From the NCBI GenBank assembly GCA_001543015.1, contig LFLC01000055.1, forward strand, positions 1 through 38,861: a stretch of 38,861 nucleotides of DNA, read 5' to 3'. The position numbers and the translations under genes are program-made. Shown piece by piece: positions 16,092 to 24,766 of this stretch. Position 1 is the stretch's first letter; every line of letters starts with the position of its first letter. The notes beneath the pieces are model-generated. The model made no database searches and was not told where the DNA came from. It saw only the letters and a list, made by a program, of their open reading frames with translations. Origin of the DNA: Nitrosopumilus sp. LS_AOA (GTDB lineage: Archaea > Thermoproteota > Nitrososphaeria > Nitrososphaerales > Nitrosopumilaceae).

Positions 16092-17093
16092 ATGTTGTTT
16101 TTTTGTTTGAAAATACTAATAATTGGATATGGGTCAATTGGAAAAAGACATACGAATAATTTGATATCTATTGGTAATATTGACATTATTATTTTTACTA
16201 AAAATAAAGAGGCTTTAGAATTAGAGAAAAAAGGCATTAAAATTGTTAATTCTTTATGTAACGCATTAAAAGAAAAACCTGATATTTCAATTATTTGTAA
16301 TGAGACAAGTCTTCATGTAAAAACTGCAATAAAATTGGCAAAAAATAATTCTCATTTATTTATAGAAAAACCACTTTCAAATTCATTAAAAAATATTCAA
16401 GAACTAATAAAAATAACTGAGAAAAAAAAATTGATCACAATGGTGGGATGTAATATGCGATTTCATGATGGAATAAAATTAATGAAAAAATTAATTGAAA
16501 AAAATGAAATTGGAAGAATTTTTTCAGCGATTGTTGAAAATGGCTCATATATGCCTGATTGGCATCCATGGGAAAATTATAGAAATAGCTATGCATCTAA
16601 AAAACAATTAGGTGGTGGAGTAGTATTAACTCAAATCCATGAGATTGATTATTTATATTGGTTTTTTGGAAAAATTGATGAAGTTTTTTCATATACGGAT
16701 AAGTTAAGTGATTTACAATTAGACGTTGAAGATTATTCTGGAAGTTTATTAAAATTTAAAAATAAAATAATTGCAGAACTTCATTTAGATTATTTCCAAA
16801 AACCTAATGTGAGAAATTGTAAAATTATAGGTACAAAAGGAACAATTATTTGGAATTGGGAAAATAACCACTTACAAGTTTTTAAAAATAAGACAAATAA
16901 ATTTTTGACTAAACATATTGATAAAAAATATGATAGAAATAAAATGTATTTTCAAGAAATGAAATATTTTCTAAATTGTGTTAAAACGAAAAAAATACCT
17001 ATGAATACTATAAGTGAAGCATATGAAACACAAAAAATAGCTTTAGCAATAAAAAGATCATCTAAATATGGAAAAAAAATTCTTTTAAAATAA
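16092..17093 (+). CDS. Gfo/Idh/MocA-family oxidoreductase
   Basis: An NAD(P)-dependent sugar oxidoreductase of 333 residues. The Rossmann loop GYGSIGKRH (about 13-21) and the EKPLSNS motif (about 95-101), whose Lys contributes to catalysis, define the family; the C-terminal sheet domain carries GGGVVLTQIHEIDYLYWFFG. The start is ATG with the preceding TATA box; a TTG at 16107 (MKILIIGYG) is an alternative that matches the family N-terminus better. It ends 2 nt before the neuA stop on the other strand. Genes of this family recur in nonulosonic acid clusters, so a role in making the sugar precursor is plausible but unproven. Confidence 0.85.
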   Translation: MLFFCLKILIIGYGSIGKRHTNNLISIGNIDIIIFTKNKEALELEKKGIKIVNSLCNALKEKPDISIICNETSLHVKTAIKLAKNNSHLFIEKPLSNSLKNIQELIKITEKKKLITMVGCNMRFHDGIKLMKKLIEKNEIGRIFSAIVENGSYMPDWHPWENYRNSYASKKQLGGGVVLTQIHEIDYLYWFFGKIDEVFSYTDKLSDLQLDVEDYSGSLLKFKNKIIAELHLDYFQKPNVRNCKIIGTKGTIIWNWENNHLQVFKNKTNKFLTKHIDKKYDRNKMYFQEMKYFLNCVKTKKIPMNTISEAYETQKIALAIKRSSKYGKKILLK

Positions 17094-17095
17094 AA

Positions 17096-17794
17096 TTATT
17101 TTTTGAACATCTTTTGTTTCATAATCATTTCTACTGTTTTAAATTCTAATTCAGTATCTATCATAATTCCTGTTTCAGGTTTAATCTCTAAAGGCAATCC
17201 TTTTGGAGGATATTGATTTTTAAATTTTAAAAATCTCTTAGAATTATATGTAAAAAAACCATTTAATTGAAATACTTTTGGTGCATCTTGTCTTCTTGTA
17301 GGTTTAATTTTCATTTTTTTAGAAAACTCTAGATATCCATTTTTACCCATTTCCATCATATTGAAATATGGATTAAAATGTTGAACATAAACTCCATACA
17401 CTGCATCACATTTTGTTTTTTTAAGTAACTTTATGCTTGCGGCAATATCTGAATTTTGGATAAATGGAACAGTACAATCACGATTTACAAATATATCAAA
17501 TTCATATCCAATGGATTGAAGTTTTGAAATTGCATGAATCATGACTTCTGTCATTCCTGTTGTATCTTTTGCTAAATAATTTGGTCTCATAAAAGGAACA
17601 TCTGCACCAAATTGTTTGGAAATTTTTGCAATTTCTTTATCTTCAGTTGAAACAATTACATGACTAAAAATACCTGAATCTAAGGATTTTTCAATGGCAT
17701 GGGCTATTAGTGGTTTTTTTAGTAACAGACGAATATTTTTTTTAGGAACACCTTTAGAGCCACCTCTAGCTGCAATTAGACAAATAGGCTTCAT
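17096..17794 (-). CDS. neuA: Acylneuraminate cytidylyltransferase (CMP-nonulosonate synthetase)
   Basis: It activates a nine-carbon 2-keto acid with CTP to CMP-sugar for transfer to a glycan. The 232-residue product has the CTP-binding motif AARGGSKGVPKKN at the N-terminus (about 7-19), FVNRDCTVPF (about 110-119) and RRQDAPKVFQLNGFF (about 166-180), all family hallmarks. The frame remains open upstream to 17980, but the start at 17794 is chosen because the extra 62 residues are unlike the family and would overlap the SDR gene on the other strand. The paired neuB lies 2.6 kb away. Sialic, legionaminic or another nonulosonate are all possible substrates. Confidence 0.88.
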   Translation of the reverse strand: MKPICLIAARGGSKGVPKKNIRLLLKKPLIAHAIEKSLDSGIFSHVIVSTEDKEIAKISKQFGADVPFMRPNYLAKDTTGMTEVMIHAISKLQSIGYEFDIFVNRDCTVPFIQNSDIAASIKLLKKTKCDAVYGVYVQHFNPYFNMMEMGKNGYLEFSKKMKIKPTRRQDAPKVFQLNGFFTYNSKRFLKFKNQYPPKGLPLEIKPETGIMIDTELEFKTVEMIMKQKMFKK

Positions 17795-17816
17795 AGGTTT
17801 TATATTAAATACAGAG

Positions 17817-17830
17817 TTATAATTATAATT
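17817..17830. promoter_or_regulatory. Shared bidirectional TATA region between neuA and the SDR gene
   Basis: The 14-nt ttataattataatt is a near palindrome in the 58-nt gap. It lies about 23-36 nt before each start codon, so overlapping TATA boxes on the two strands could serve neuA leftwards and the SDR rightwards. Confidence 0.45.
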
Positions 17831-17852
17831 ATTCCAAAATATATGAAGATTT

Positions 17853-18539
17853 ATGATGAAAAATAAAAGAAAAATAATTATCACTGGTTCTGAAGGAATT
17901 TTAGGTAAAGAAATTTCTAAACATTTTGAAAAAAATGATACAATACTTAAACTTGATTTAAAATTTGGAAATGATCTCACTAATGAAGAATTTGTTAAAA
18001 AATGGTTTTCTAAAAATTCTGCAGATTATTTAATTAATTGTTTTGTAACTAATGATCATATTAATAAAAAAAGAAAAAATAAAACCCTTTTTGAATATGA
18101 TCTAAAATCTTTCAAAAATTCTATGGATGTTAATATAATTTCATTATTTTCAGTTTGCAGAGAGTTTGCAAAAAATAATAAAAAAGGAACTATAGTTAAC
18201 TTTTCATCAATTTATGGAATACAATCACCTAGACCAGATATGTATGACAATTCACACAAAGATATTGGTTATTGTGTATCAAAAGCTGGAGTAATTAATT
18301 TATCTAAATATTTGGCAGCACATCTAGCTCCAGATATAAAAATAAATTGTATTGTCCCTGGTGGGGTTTTAAATAACCAATCATCAAAATTCATCAAAAA
18401 CTATTCAAAATTAACACCTCTTAAAAGAATGATGAAGAAAAATGAATTAAATGGATTGATAGATTTCTTATGTAGTAAAAAATCCACTTACATGACAGGA
18501 TCTATAATTGTTGTTGATGGTGGTTATTCTATTTGGTAA
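17853..18539 (+). CDS. SDR-family oxidoreductase
   Basis: A classical short-chain dehydrogenase of 228 residues. It has the cofactor loop TGSEGILG (about 11-18), VNFSSIYG with the catalytic Ser (about 111-118), the Y-x-x-x-K pair in GYCVSKAG (about 140-147), and the C-terminal MTGSIIVVDGGYS. Two adjacent ATGs (17853, 17856) could start it. It probably oxidises or reduces a sugar in the nonulosonic acid pathway, comparable to the SDR proteins found in bacterial legionaminic clusters; this role is inferred from neighbours. It is divergent from neuA and converges on gmd with 8 nt between them. Confidence 0.88.
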   Translation: MMKNKRKIIITGSEGILGKEISKHFEKNDTILKLDLKFGNDLTNEEFVKKWFSKNSADYLINCFVTNDHINKKRKNKTLFEYDLKSFKNSMDVNIISLFSVCREFAKNNKKGTIVNFSSIYGIQSPRPDMYDNSHKDIGYCVSKAGVINLSKYLAAHLAPDIKINCIVPGGVLNNQSSKFIKNYSKLTPLKRMMKKNELNGLIDFLCSKKSTYMTGSIIVVDGGYSIW

Positions 18540-18547
18540 AATTAATA

Positions 18548-19534
18548 TTATTCAGATAAAGGATCAGTTCTTAATTTAACATATTCCAAATCATGTTCAA
18601 CCATTTCTTTTACTAAATTTTTAAAACTTGTTTTTGGTTTCCATCCTAATTCTTTTCTTGCTTTTGATGAATTCCCAACTAGATTTTCTATATCTGTTGG
18701 TCTAAGTAGGGTTTTATCAATTTCTATTATATTTTTCCAGTCTCCCATACCCATAAATTCTGTTGCTAAAGTGAGAAATTCTTCAACTGAATGAGATTCA
18801 CCTGTTGCAATAACATAATCATCTGGATTTTTTTGTTGTAACATTAACCACATTGCTTCAACATAATCTCCTGCAAAACCCCAATCACGTTTTGCATAAA
18901 TATTTCCCAAACTAAATTTTTTTTGTTTTTTGTATTTTACCCGAGCAAGTTCATATGTAATTTTCCTTGTAACAAATTCTAACCCACGTAATGGTGATTC
19001 ATGATTAAATAAAATACCACAGCATGCAAAAATTTTGTATGCTTCTTTATAGTGATTTGTCATATGATGGGCAAAAACTTTAGCAACACCATATGGACTG
19101 CGTGGTCTGAAACAGGTTTTTTCATCTTTCTTACCTGGAAAATCTCCAAACATTTCACTTGATGATGCTTGGTAAAATTTTGCATCAGGAGCATTATCTC
19201 TTATAGAATCTAAAATTCTTAATGTTCCAAGACCTGTTACATCTGAAGTTAAGATTGGTTGCTGAAAAGAAACACCTACAAAGGATTGTGCAGCTAAATT
19301 GTATATTTCATCTGGTTTTGCCTGTCGAATTGCTGAATTTATTGAAGTTTGGTCTGATATATCAGCTTTAATTTTAGTAATATCGTCAAAAATTCCAATT
19401 TCTTCTAATCTTTCAAAACATCTATGACTAGTTCTTCTAAATGTTCCAAAAACATTATATCCTTTTTTTAGCAAAAAATCTGCTAAGTATGTACCATCTT
19501 GTCCAGTTAATCCAAAAATTAATGCGTTTTTCAT
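18548..19534 (-). CDS. gmd: GDP-mannose 4,6-dehydratase
   Basis: It converts GDP-D-mannose to GDP-4-keto-6-deoxy-mannose, the entry to GDP-linked deoxy sugars. The 328 residues are in the family range. Features are the NAD loop FGLTGQDGTYLADFLL (about 8-23), SSSEMFGD with the catalytic Ser and Glu (about 123-130), PRSPYGVAK with the YxxxK pair (about 143-151), and FNHESPLRG and KRDWGFAGDYVEAMW. The start overlaps the stop of the upstream isomerase in ATGA. A close relative acting on GDP-GlcNAc is possible because legionaminic pathways in some bacteria use such an enzyme. Confidence 0.9.
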   Translation of the reverse strand: MKNALIFGLTGQDGTYLADFLLKKGYNVFGTFRRTSHRCFERLEEIGIFDDITKIKADISDQTSINSAIRQAKPDEIYNLAAQSFVGVSFQQPILTSDVTGLGTLRILDSIRDNAPDAKFYQASSSEMFGDFPGKKDEKTCFRPRSPYGVAKVFAHHMTNHYKEAYKIFACCGILFNHESPLRGLEFVTRKITYELARVKYKKQKKFSLGNIYAKRDWGFAGDYVEAMWLMLQQKNPDDYVIATGESHSVEEFLTLATEFMGMGDWKNIIEIDKTLLRPTDIENLVGNSSKARKELGWKPKTSFKNLVKEMVEHDLEYVKLRTDPLSE

Positions 19535-20352
19535 GAAATAATCAATCCTGCTTGTTTTATCTTATCTAAAAATTCTCCGAATCCTTTTCCTCCTTGTTCA
19601 TGACCTTTCCAAACTTCAATTGCAAAACTCTTGTCTTCAAATTTATTTAAAATTGGAATAATTTTTTCAAAAGGCATATCTCCTTCACCATATTGTAATC
19701 CTTCTTCATCTTCTCCTCCTGCATCAGATAAATGAAAGTGGTCTACATATGACTCAATTCTTAATAATTCATCAATTACTGATAAATTATTTTTATTACA
19801 ATAAAGCTGTGAATGACATAAATCATAACAAACTTTTAAATCTGTTTTCAAAGAATATTTTTTTAAATCATTTGTATTTAAGAATACATTACAATTCCAA
19901 CGTCCACCAAAAAACCAAGCATATGGGGGCATATTTTCTAAAAGGAAATTCACATTTTTTAAATCTAATTTATCAACAGAATCAACAACTAATTCTTTCA
20001 TTTTATTAATTTCTGTTTGAGTAGATTCATTTAATGAATAACCACCTGGATGAACAATTAATGTTGGTGTTCCTTTGAATTGTTTGGTCAATTCAATTGT
20101 TTTGTCAATTGCTTTTTGGATCAGTTCTAAAGATTTTTCTTTAGAATGAATTTGATTTGTTTCTTTTAAACTCACAATGTCTAATAATTTTCTTTCAAAA
20201 TATTCATAACAATGAACTATTAATTTTTGATCAAAACTACCTTCTAGTTCTAAATTTATATCACTATCTGAAAAATGGAATTCCAAAATTTTAGGATTAA
20301 ATTTTAGCATATGTTCTAAATCATGCTTTCTTGTTTTCATTCCAAGAATCAT
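19531..20352 (-). CDS. TIM-barrel sugar phosphate isomerase/epimerase
   Basis: The 273-residue product resembles xylose isomerase-like TIM barrels. Metal-binding positions are suggested by TLIVHPGGY (about 104-112), NFLLENMPP (E in about 133-141), YDLCHSQLY (about 176-184), DHFHLSDAGG (about 198-207) and FAIEVWKG. The His, Glu and Asp set is complete, so it is likely active on a sugar or sugar phosphate. It overlaps neuB by one base (TAATG) and gmd by four, so the three genes form one tight operon. The exact reaction is unknown. Confidence 0.8.
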   Translation of the reverse strand: MILGMKTRKHDLEHMLKFNPKILEFHFSDSDINLELEGSFDQKLIVHCYEYFERKLLDIVSLKETNQIHSKEKSLELIQKAIDKTIELTKQFKGTPTLIVHPGGYSLNESTQTEINKMKELVVDSVDKLDLKNVNFLLENMPPYAWFFGGRWNCNVFLNTNDLKKYSLKTDLKVCYDLCHSQLYCNKNNLSVIDELLRIESYVDHFHLSDAGGEDEEGLQYGEGDMPFEKIIPILNKFEDKSFAIEVWKGHEQGGKGFGEFLDKIKQAGLIIS

Positions 20353-21410
20353 TATAAATCCTCAAATTGGATATATTCACCTGTTTTTATTTCTCTAGAT
20401 GATTTTTTCCCTAGTAATTCATAAAAATATTGAGGTGATAAACCTCTTGCAGGAGATTTAACTTCAATATTTTTTTCTGAAAATAGATCCCCTTTTTTGA
20501 TTTCACAAAAACAAACAATACTTTTCCCCAAAACCTCTCTTTGCAAAATTTCACCTCTTGTCATTTTTTTAATAGGTACCCCTTTTGCTTTTTCAGATTC
20601 TCTAACATATTTGACCATCTTCTTAAATTCTTCTGGTTCTAATGAAGCAGCCTGATCTAATCCTTCCATAGTTTTATCAAGTGTAATGTGACGTTCAATT
20701 ATTACACCACCAATATTTGCTGCCATAATGGATGGCATAATTTCTCTTTCATGTCCACTATATCCGATTGGCACATTGAATTTTTCTTGTAAAATTGGAA
20801 TTAATTTCAAATTTAATAATTCAATAGGTGATGGATATGTACTATTACAATGTAATAATACAAATGAAACATTTTCATTTTTTACAAAATTAACTGTTCT
20901 TTCAATTTCATCCATGTTTGACATTCCAGTAGAAATAATCAAAGGTTTTTTTGTTTTAGAAATATATTTTATTAATGGTAGATTTGTTAAATCTGCTGAA
21001 GCAATTTTATATGCTGGCACATTAAATTTTTCTAGAAAATCTACACTTGTAGTATCCCAAGGTGTACATAGAAAAGTAATTTTTTTTGTTGCACAATAAT
21101 CTATAATTTTTTTAAAATCTTTTTCGCCAAATTCAACTTCATTTAAAACATCAAGTAAAATTTCTGTACCTTGACTATCTAATGTTGGATTTTCTAAAAT
21201 ATGTTTTTGATATATACTTTCTAAATTACGTTTTTGAAATTTTACTGCATTTACTCCAGACTCAATTGCAGCATCGATTAATTTTTTTGCTAGAGATAAA
21301 TCACCATTATGATTTATTCCTATTTCTGCAATAATATAGCATGGTTCATCATACCCTATTGAAACACCATTTATCTCAATTTTATTTTTATAACTATACA
21401 CAATTTTCAA
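20352..21410 (-). CDS. neuB: N-acetylneuraminate synthase family protein (NeuB)
   Basis: NeuB enzymes condense phosphoenolpyruvate with a six-carbon sugar to make nonulosonic acids. The 352 residues begin at a TTG. The barrel includes IAEIGINHNG (about 27-36), AVKFQKR (about 56-62), PAYKIASAD (about 132-140), STGMSN (about 161-166), YSGHE, and ERHITLDKTMEGLDQAAS; the C-terminal SAF antifreeze-like domain spans about 290-352. It heads an operon with the isomerase and gmd. Which acid it makes (sialic, legionaminic, pseudaminic) cannot be read from sequence. A TATA-like AAATATACC (21420-21428) is very close to the start, so the true start could be a few codons later. Confidence 0.9.
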   Translation of the reverse strand: MKIVYSYKNKIEINGVSIGYDEPCYIIAEIGINHNGDLSLAKKLIDAAIESGVNAVKFQKRNLESIYQKHILENPTLDSQGTEILLDVLNEVEFGEKDFKKIIDYCATKKITFLCTPWDTTSVDFLEKFNVPAYKIASADLTNLPLIKYISKTKKPLIISTGMSNMDEIERTVNFVKNENVSFVLLHCNSTYPSPIELLNLKLIPILQEKFNVPIGYSGHEREIMPSIMAANIGGVIIERHITLDKTMEGLDQAASLEPEEFKKMVKYVRESEKAKGVPIKKMTRGEILQREVLGKSIVCFCEIKKGDLFSEKNIEVKSPARGLSPQYFYELLGKKSSREIKTGEYIQFEDL

Positions 21411-21530
21411 AAAATATGGGTATATTTAATTTGTAAACTTAAAATTATTTTAAATTTCTTGTTTTTCAAAGTTATAACGCATAATTAATTTTCATAAAAA
21501 CTTATGAATTTTATAAAATATAATTTTTCA

Positions 21531-22751
21531 TTATATTGTAAACCATCCAGATTTGATGTATGATAAAGCAATATTCAAACCAAATAATGCAAAGGTAAAT
21601 CCGTAAATTCCCCACATGATACCATTTACAGCTTTATCTGAAAACCTCTTTTCAATTATTATGTGGAGAAATTTTCCTCCATCTAAAATTGGTAAAGGAA
21701 GCATATTGATAATTCCTATGAAAAATGAAATCATCCATAGCCATAACAAAAACATTGAAATGTTGAAATCCACACTTGTCCAATCGATGAAATTCATTAC
21801 AGGGGTGTATGGAATTGAATTATCTCTCATTATTCCTATCAAACCTCTTTCAGGATCATCTGGTGATGACATTACTTCTAATCCAAACTCCAATACTTGA
21901 CCATCTCTAAGTACAGTGACACTTGCCATTTCTCCAGGATTTAAAGTGGGAAAATCAGCTGGGCCATAAATCTGCACATCGTTAATTGTAGTAATAATAT
22001 CATTAGCAAGCAATCCTGCTTGTTCAGCTCCTGAATTTTCCATAATTGAAAGTATCAAAACTCCTTGTGATAATTCATAAAATGTGTTTAAGATAACTTC
22101 ACCAAATAGTGGAATGCTTTCTAAAACCATTCCAAAAATTGGATTTGTTAACATAATTGCACCTAAAACAATTGCAAACAATACATTTGATGTAGCTCCT
22201 GCTCCAATCACTCTCAATTTTGAAATCTTTTTTGCTTTTTCAAAATCTTCCTCGTCTGGTTCTACAAATCCTGCAAATAATGCAATGAATATTGCAAATC
22301 CACCTGTCTTGATTTTTATTTTTTCTAATGCAGCTACTATGCCATGAGCACCTTCGTGCATAACTAGTACAATTGGAATTGAAAGTAAAAAGTATGTAAT
22401 AGCTGGTGCTGAAGTTAATGTAACTCCTGGAATAAGTACTGTTAATTCTGAAAACCCATCTGGAGCAACAAAATAGTTTGAAACATTATTTAACAAAAAG
22501 TAAAATGCAAATCCCATCATAAGAAAACCTGCAATTACACTTAGATCGGCAAAAACTTTGATGCCCCTTTTTGTTCTTCCAAGTACTTTGATTAAAACAT
22601 CATTGACACTTTTATTCTTGTAAACAAGGCTGTATGCCTTTAACTCAAAACCATATTTTTCCAACTTTAGGGCTTTAGCAACTACAATAATTACAACCCA
22701 TGCCATTAAGACATAGATTATTGCATTTTGAGTAATAAAATCAAGTTCCAA
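21531..22751 (-). CDS. Membrane site-2 protease, M50 family with PDZ domain
   Basis: A polytopic intramembrane zinc protease of 406 residues that starts at a TTG. About seven hydrophobic segments can be seen. The zinc motif is HEGAH (132-136) in a membrane helix, and the second motif NMLPLPILDGG (349-359) supplies the Asp ligand. Between them a PDZ domain (about 225-295) contains SGAEQAGLLANDII, as in RseP/SREBP-type proteases. It probably cleaves a membrane-bound regulator or signal-peptide remnant; no candidate substrate is next to it. It is divergent from cutA. Confidence 0.9.
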   Translation of the reverse strand: MELDFITQNAIIYVLMAWVVIIVVAKALKLEKYGFELKAYSLVYKNKSVNDVLIKVLGRTKRGIKVFADLSVIAGFLMMGFAFYFLLNNVSNYFVAPDGFSELTVLIPGVTLTSAPAITYFLLSIPIVLVMHEGAHGIVAALEKIKIKTGGFAIFIALFAGFVEPDEEDFEKAKKISKLRVIGAGATSNVLFAIVLGAIMLTNPIFGMVLESIPLFGEVILNTFYELSQGVLILSIMENSGAEQAGLLANDIITTINDVQIYGPADFPTLNPGEMASVTVLRDGQVLEFGLEVMSSPDDPERGLIGIMRDNSIPYTPVMNFIDWTSVDFNISMFLLWLWMISFFIGIINMLPLPILDGGKFLHIIIEKRFSDKAVNGIMWGIYGFTFALFGLNIALSYIKSGWFTI

Positions 22752-22763
22752 ACTAATTGTTAA

Positions 22764-22773
22764 TTTTTTAAGG
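22764..22773 (+). promoter_or_regulatory. TATA box for cutA
   Basis: TTTTTTAAGG is centred about 27 nt before the cutA ATG in the 43-nt divergent gap, again predicting a leaderless transcript. Confidence 0.45.
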
Positions 22774-22794
22774 CACGGACATTTATCGGTTACT

Positions 22795-23106
22795 ATGAAA
22801 GTAGTGATAATTATCTCAACTTATCCTAACAAAAAATCAATTTCAAAAATTGCAAAAGAATTTGTAAAAAATAGGATAGTGGCATGCGTTAATATTTCAC
22901 AAATTACTTCAATTTACTCTTGGAATAATAAAATAGAAAATACATCAGAATATCTAGCCATTTTTAAAACAATTTCAAAAAACAAGAAATTACTAAAACA
23001 AAAAATTAAAGAAACTCATCCATACGATGTTCCTGAAATAGCAGAAATTGATGTTTCGTCAATTAACAAAACATATCTTAATTGGTTAGTAGAATCTACA
23101 AATTAA
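22795..23106 (+). CDS. cutA: Divalent cation tolerance protein CutA1
   Basis: A 103-residue trimeric cytoplasmic protein of the CutA1 family, linked to metal tolerance in bacteria. The N-terminal strand VVIIISTYPNKKSISKIAK, ACVNI (about 31-35), YSWNNKIENTSEYLAIFKT and HPYDVPEI (about 82-89) are the signature segments. The usual Trp after the first beta hairpin is kept in YSWNN. Its last 4 nt overlap the pelota stop on the other strand. Confidence 0.93.
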   Translation: MKVVIIISTYPNKKSISKIAKEFVKNRIVACVNISQITSIYSWNNKIENTSEYLAIFKTISKNKKLLKQKIKETHPYDVPEIAEIDVSSINKTYLNWLVESTN

Positions 23107-24152
23107 GATTCTACTGTATATCGCAATAATGATATTATTCCGCCTAGACCCGTAACTCTTAGACCAATGTCTGTAGATGAGTCAACACTGTAAATTTTGA
23201 CTCCCTTACCTTCAACATCATTTAGAAAATCTATCATTTTTTGCTCATCATCTTGAATTGCCTTGTCTGAAAATACTAGTGATTCAACTGCACCCATTTG
23301 ATTTGCGTTAAAAGTTTCATCAAAGCCCATGGTAAATTTTTTACTCTTTTTGTTTGCAAGAACCATCACTTCATCAATTATTGATGATGCTTTGGCTAGA
23401 TTGCTATCAGACATTATTTCTCTCATTGTTTGAGATTTTGTAAAGATGTAAATTCCATCTTCACCTCCTGAATCAATTCCATCCACAATTTGAATATTAT
23501 ATTTTTGAAAATTTTGTGATTTTTGAATATAATTTGAATATCTTTTTTTGGTTTCACCAGGACCAAAAATTACTATAGAGTCTCCTTTTTTGAGAATCGA
23601 TAATGTTGCTTGTTGCACTTGATCAAAAAATTTTTCAATATTAAAACTAGTTTTGTACCTTTTGCCGCCTGAGCCTGAATAGATATTTGGCATAAACTCT
23701 AGATGTGTTCCTCTTAATCTTGCTAATCCACAATCCCCAGTATCAATTGCAATGAGAACAAAACCAATCTGATTATTACTTGATTCTAAAAGTTTTTTTT
23801 CAAATGGTAACCATTTTTTCTTTGAAATTGTAATACCATCACCAATTTTTAGAATTATTGAATGATGTGAACCATGTGGTACTGATTCATTACTTGATTC
23901 AGAAATTGTTCCACCTGCTCTTAACCTATCTAAGACATCATCAAGTGAAATTTTTTCTACTATTATTGCAATTCTTACTTTAATTCTCTCACCCTTATCT
24001 GGTCTTGAATAATCCTTATCTTGTTTTAGTACTCTGGTAGTATCTCCAATTATTTTATCATCTTTTTTAATTATTCGCCGTAAATTCAAAAGATCATCTG
24101 AATCTTCTGGTATTACAGAAATTGAATTTTCATCTATAATTTTTGTAATCAT
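23103..24152 (-). CDS. pelA: mRNA surveillance protein pelota
   Basis: Archaeal pelota (Dom34) rescues ribosomes stalled on mRNAs with ABCE1 and aEF1A. The 349 residues follow the three-domain layout: an N-terminal Sm-like domain (about 1-130, DSDDLLNLRRII; HGSHHSIILKIGD), a central domain with IAIDTGDCGLARL (about 150-165), and a C-terminal eL30-like domain with GLRVTGLGGIISLLRY at its end. It lies downstream of the hypothetical gene at 24185 with a 32-nt gap. Confidence 0.95.
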   Translation of the reverse strand: MITKIIDENSISVIPEDSDDLLNLRRIIKKDDKIIGDTTRVLKQDKDYSRPDKGERIKVRIAIIVEKISLDDVLDRLRAGGTISESSNESVPHGSHHSIILKIGDGITISKKKWLPFEKKLLESSNNQIGFVLIAIDTGDCGLARLRGTHLEFMPNIYSGSGGKRYKTSFNIEKFFDQVQQATLSILKKGDSIVIFGPGETKKRYSNYIQKSQNFQKYNIQIVDGIDSGGEDGIYIFTKSQTMREIMSDSNLAKASSIIDEVMVLANKKSKKFTMGFDETFNANQMGAVESLVFSDKAIQDDEQKMIDFLNDVEGKGVKIYSVDSSTDIGLRVTGLGGIISLLRYTVES

Positions 24153-24184
24153 GATGCTATACTATATTACAAAAAGAAAAGAGT

Positions 24185-24601
24185 TTAGTTTGTAACTTCG
24201 TTAGTTTTTGATTCTTCAGATTTTCTCTTTAGATATTTTTCAACCCAATCCAAAGTAAGTACTCCTGATTCTGATAGATTTGTAAGTGAGTTTGCAGAAG
24301 CCTCACCTGCAACTTTACCATTATTTCTTTTTATTTGACGCCATTTTAGAGATGTATTCCCACTTTTTGAATTATAAATAATTCCAAGAATATCCCTTGC
24401 ATTTACAAATGTCATATCTCTAATTTTTTTTAAAGTAACTTTGTCTGCTGCCTCTACGTAAATTGCACCAAGATCATCTTCTCTTTCTGCAAAAACTTCA
24501 GAATCTTCTAAATAACTTCTAGGAGCAAAAGATCTACATGTACTTGAAATGATGAATCTACGAAAACTTTCTACTGATGCTGGAGTATCTATTGTTACCA
24601 T
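24185..24601 (-). CDS. Conserved hypothetical protein, 138 residues
   Basis: A soluble protein without signal peptide or membrane helix that I do not recognise. It is predicted to be mixed alpha/beta, with a patch FRRFIISSTCRSFAPRSYLED near the N-terminus, an internal IYVEAADKVTLKKIRD segment, and a charged Lys/Glu-rich tail. The start ATG has a TATA-like element (GATAAATGG on the reverse strand, 24623-24631). It is the first gene before pelota, so a link to translation or RNA quality control is possible only by position. Confidence 0.6.
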   Translation of the reverse strand: MVTIDTPASVESFRRFIISSTCRSFAPRSYLEDSEVFAEREDDLGAIYVEAADKVTLKKIRDMTFVNARDILGIIYNSKSGNTSLKWRQIKRNNGKVAGEASANSLTNLSESGVLTLDWVEKYLKRKSEESKTNEVTN

Positions 24602-24676
24602 TTTGAATAATTAAATTATTAGCCATTTATCAAGCTTTTTGAAAGACTCAATAGGAATTTGCTTGAAATATGGCTT

Positions 24677-24739
24677 GCAGGCAGTGATGACCCTATCCCT
24701 CTGATTGATGATGATGAGGATCTTGAGTTCTGAGCCTGC
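24677..24739 (+). ncRNA. C/D box small RNA (2'-O-methylation guide)
   Basis: All elements of an archaeal C/D sRNA are in order. The terminal stem GCAGGC (24677-24682) pairs with GCCTGC (24734-24739), with box C GTGATGA (24684-24690), box D' CTGA (24701-24704), box C' ATGATGA (24711-24717), and box D CTGA (24730-24733). The guide regions are 10 nt (24691-24700) and 12 nt (24718-24729). Such RNAs work with L7Ae, Nop5 and fibrillarin to methylate rRNA or tRNA at the base paired five positions before box D or D'. It lies 27 nt upstream of yjbQ and could share its transcript. Targets cannot be fixed here. Confidence 0.8.
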
Positions 24740-24766
24740 TTTAGAATTTTAAAGGACGATTAAATT

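Noticed and set aside
16107-16109. TTG at 16107 as the certain start of the oxidoreductase
   Set aside because: It suits the family N-terminus, but the TATA box distance favours the ATG at 16092; left as an alternative.
17795-17980. N-terminal extension of the neuA frame
   Set aside because: It overlaps the SDR gene and its promoter and has no similarity to the family, whose N-terminus matches the Met at 17794.
24691-24729. Specific rRNA targets for the C/D sRNA guides
   Set aside because: Partial matches to conserved 23S and 16S segments could be recalled, but none is long enough without the species' own rRNA sequence.
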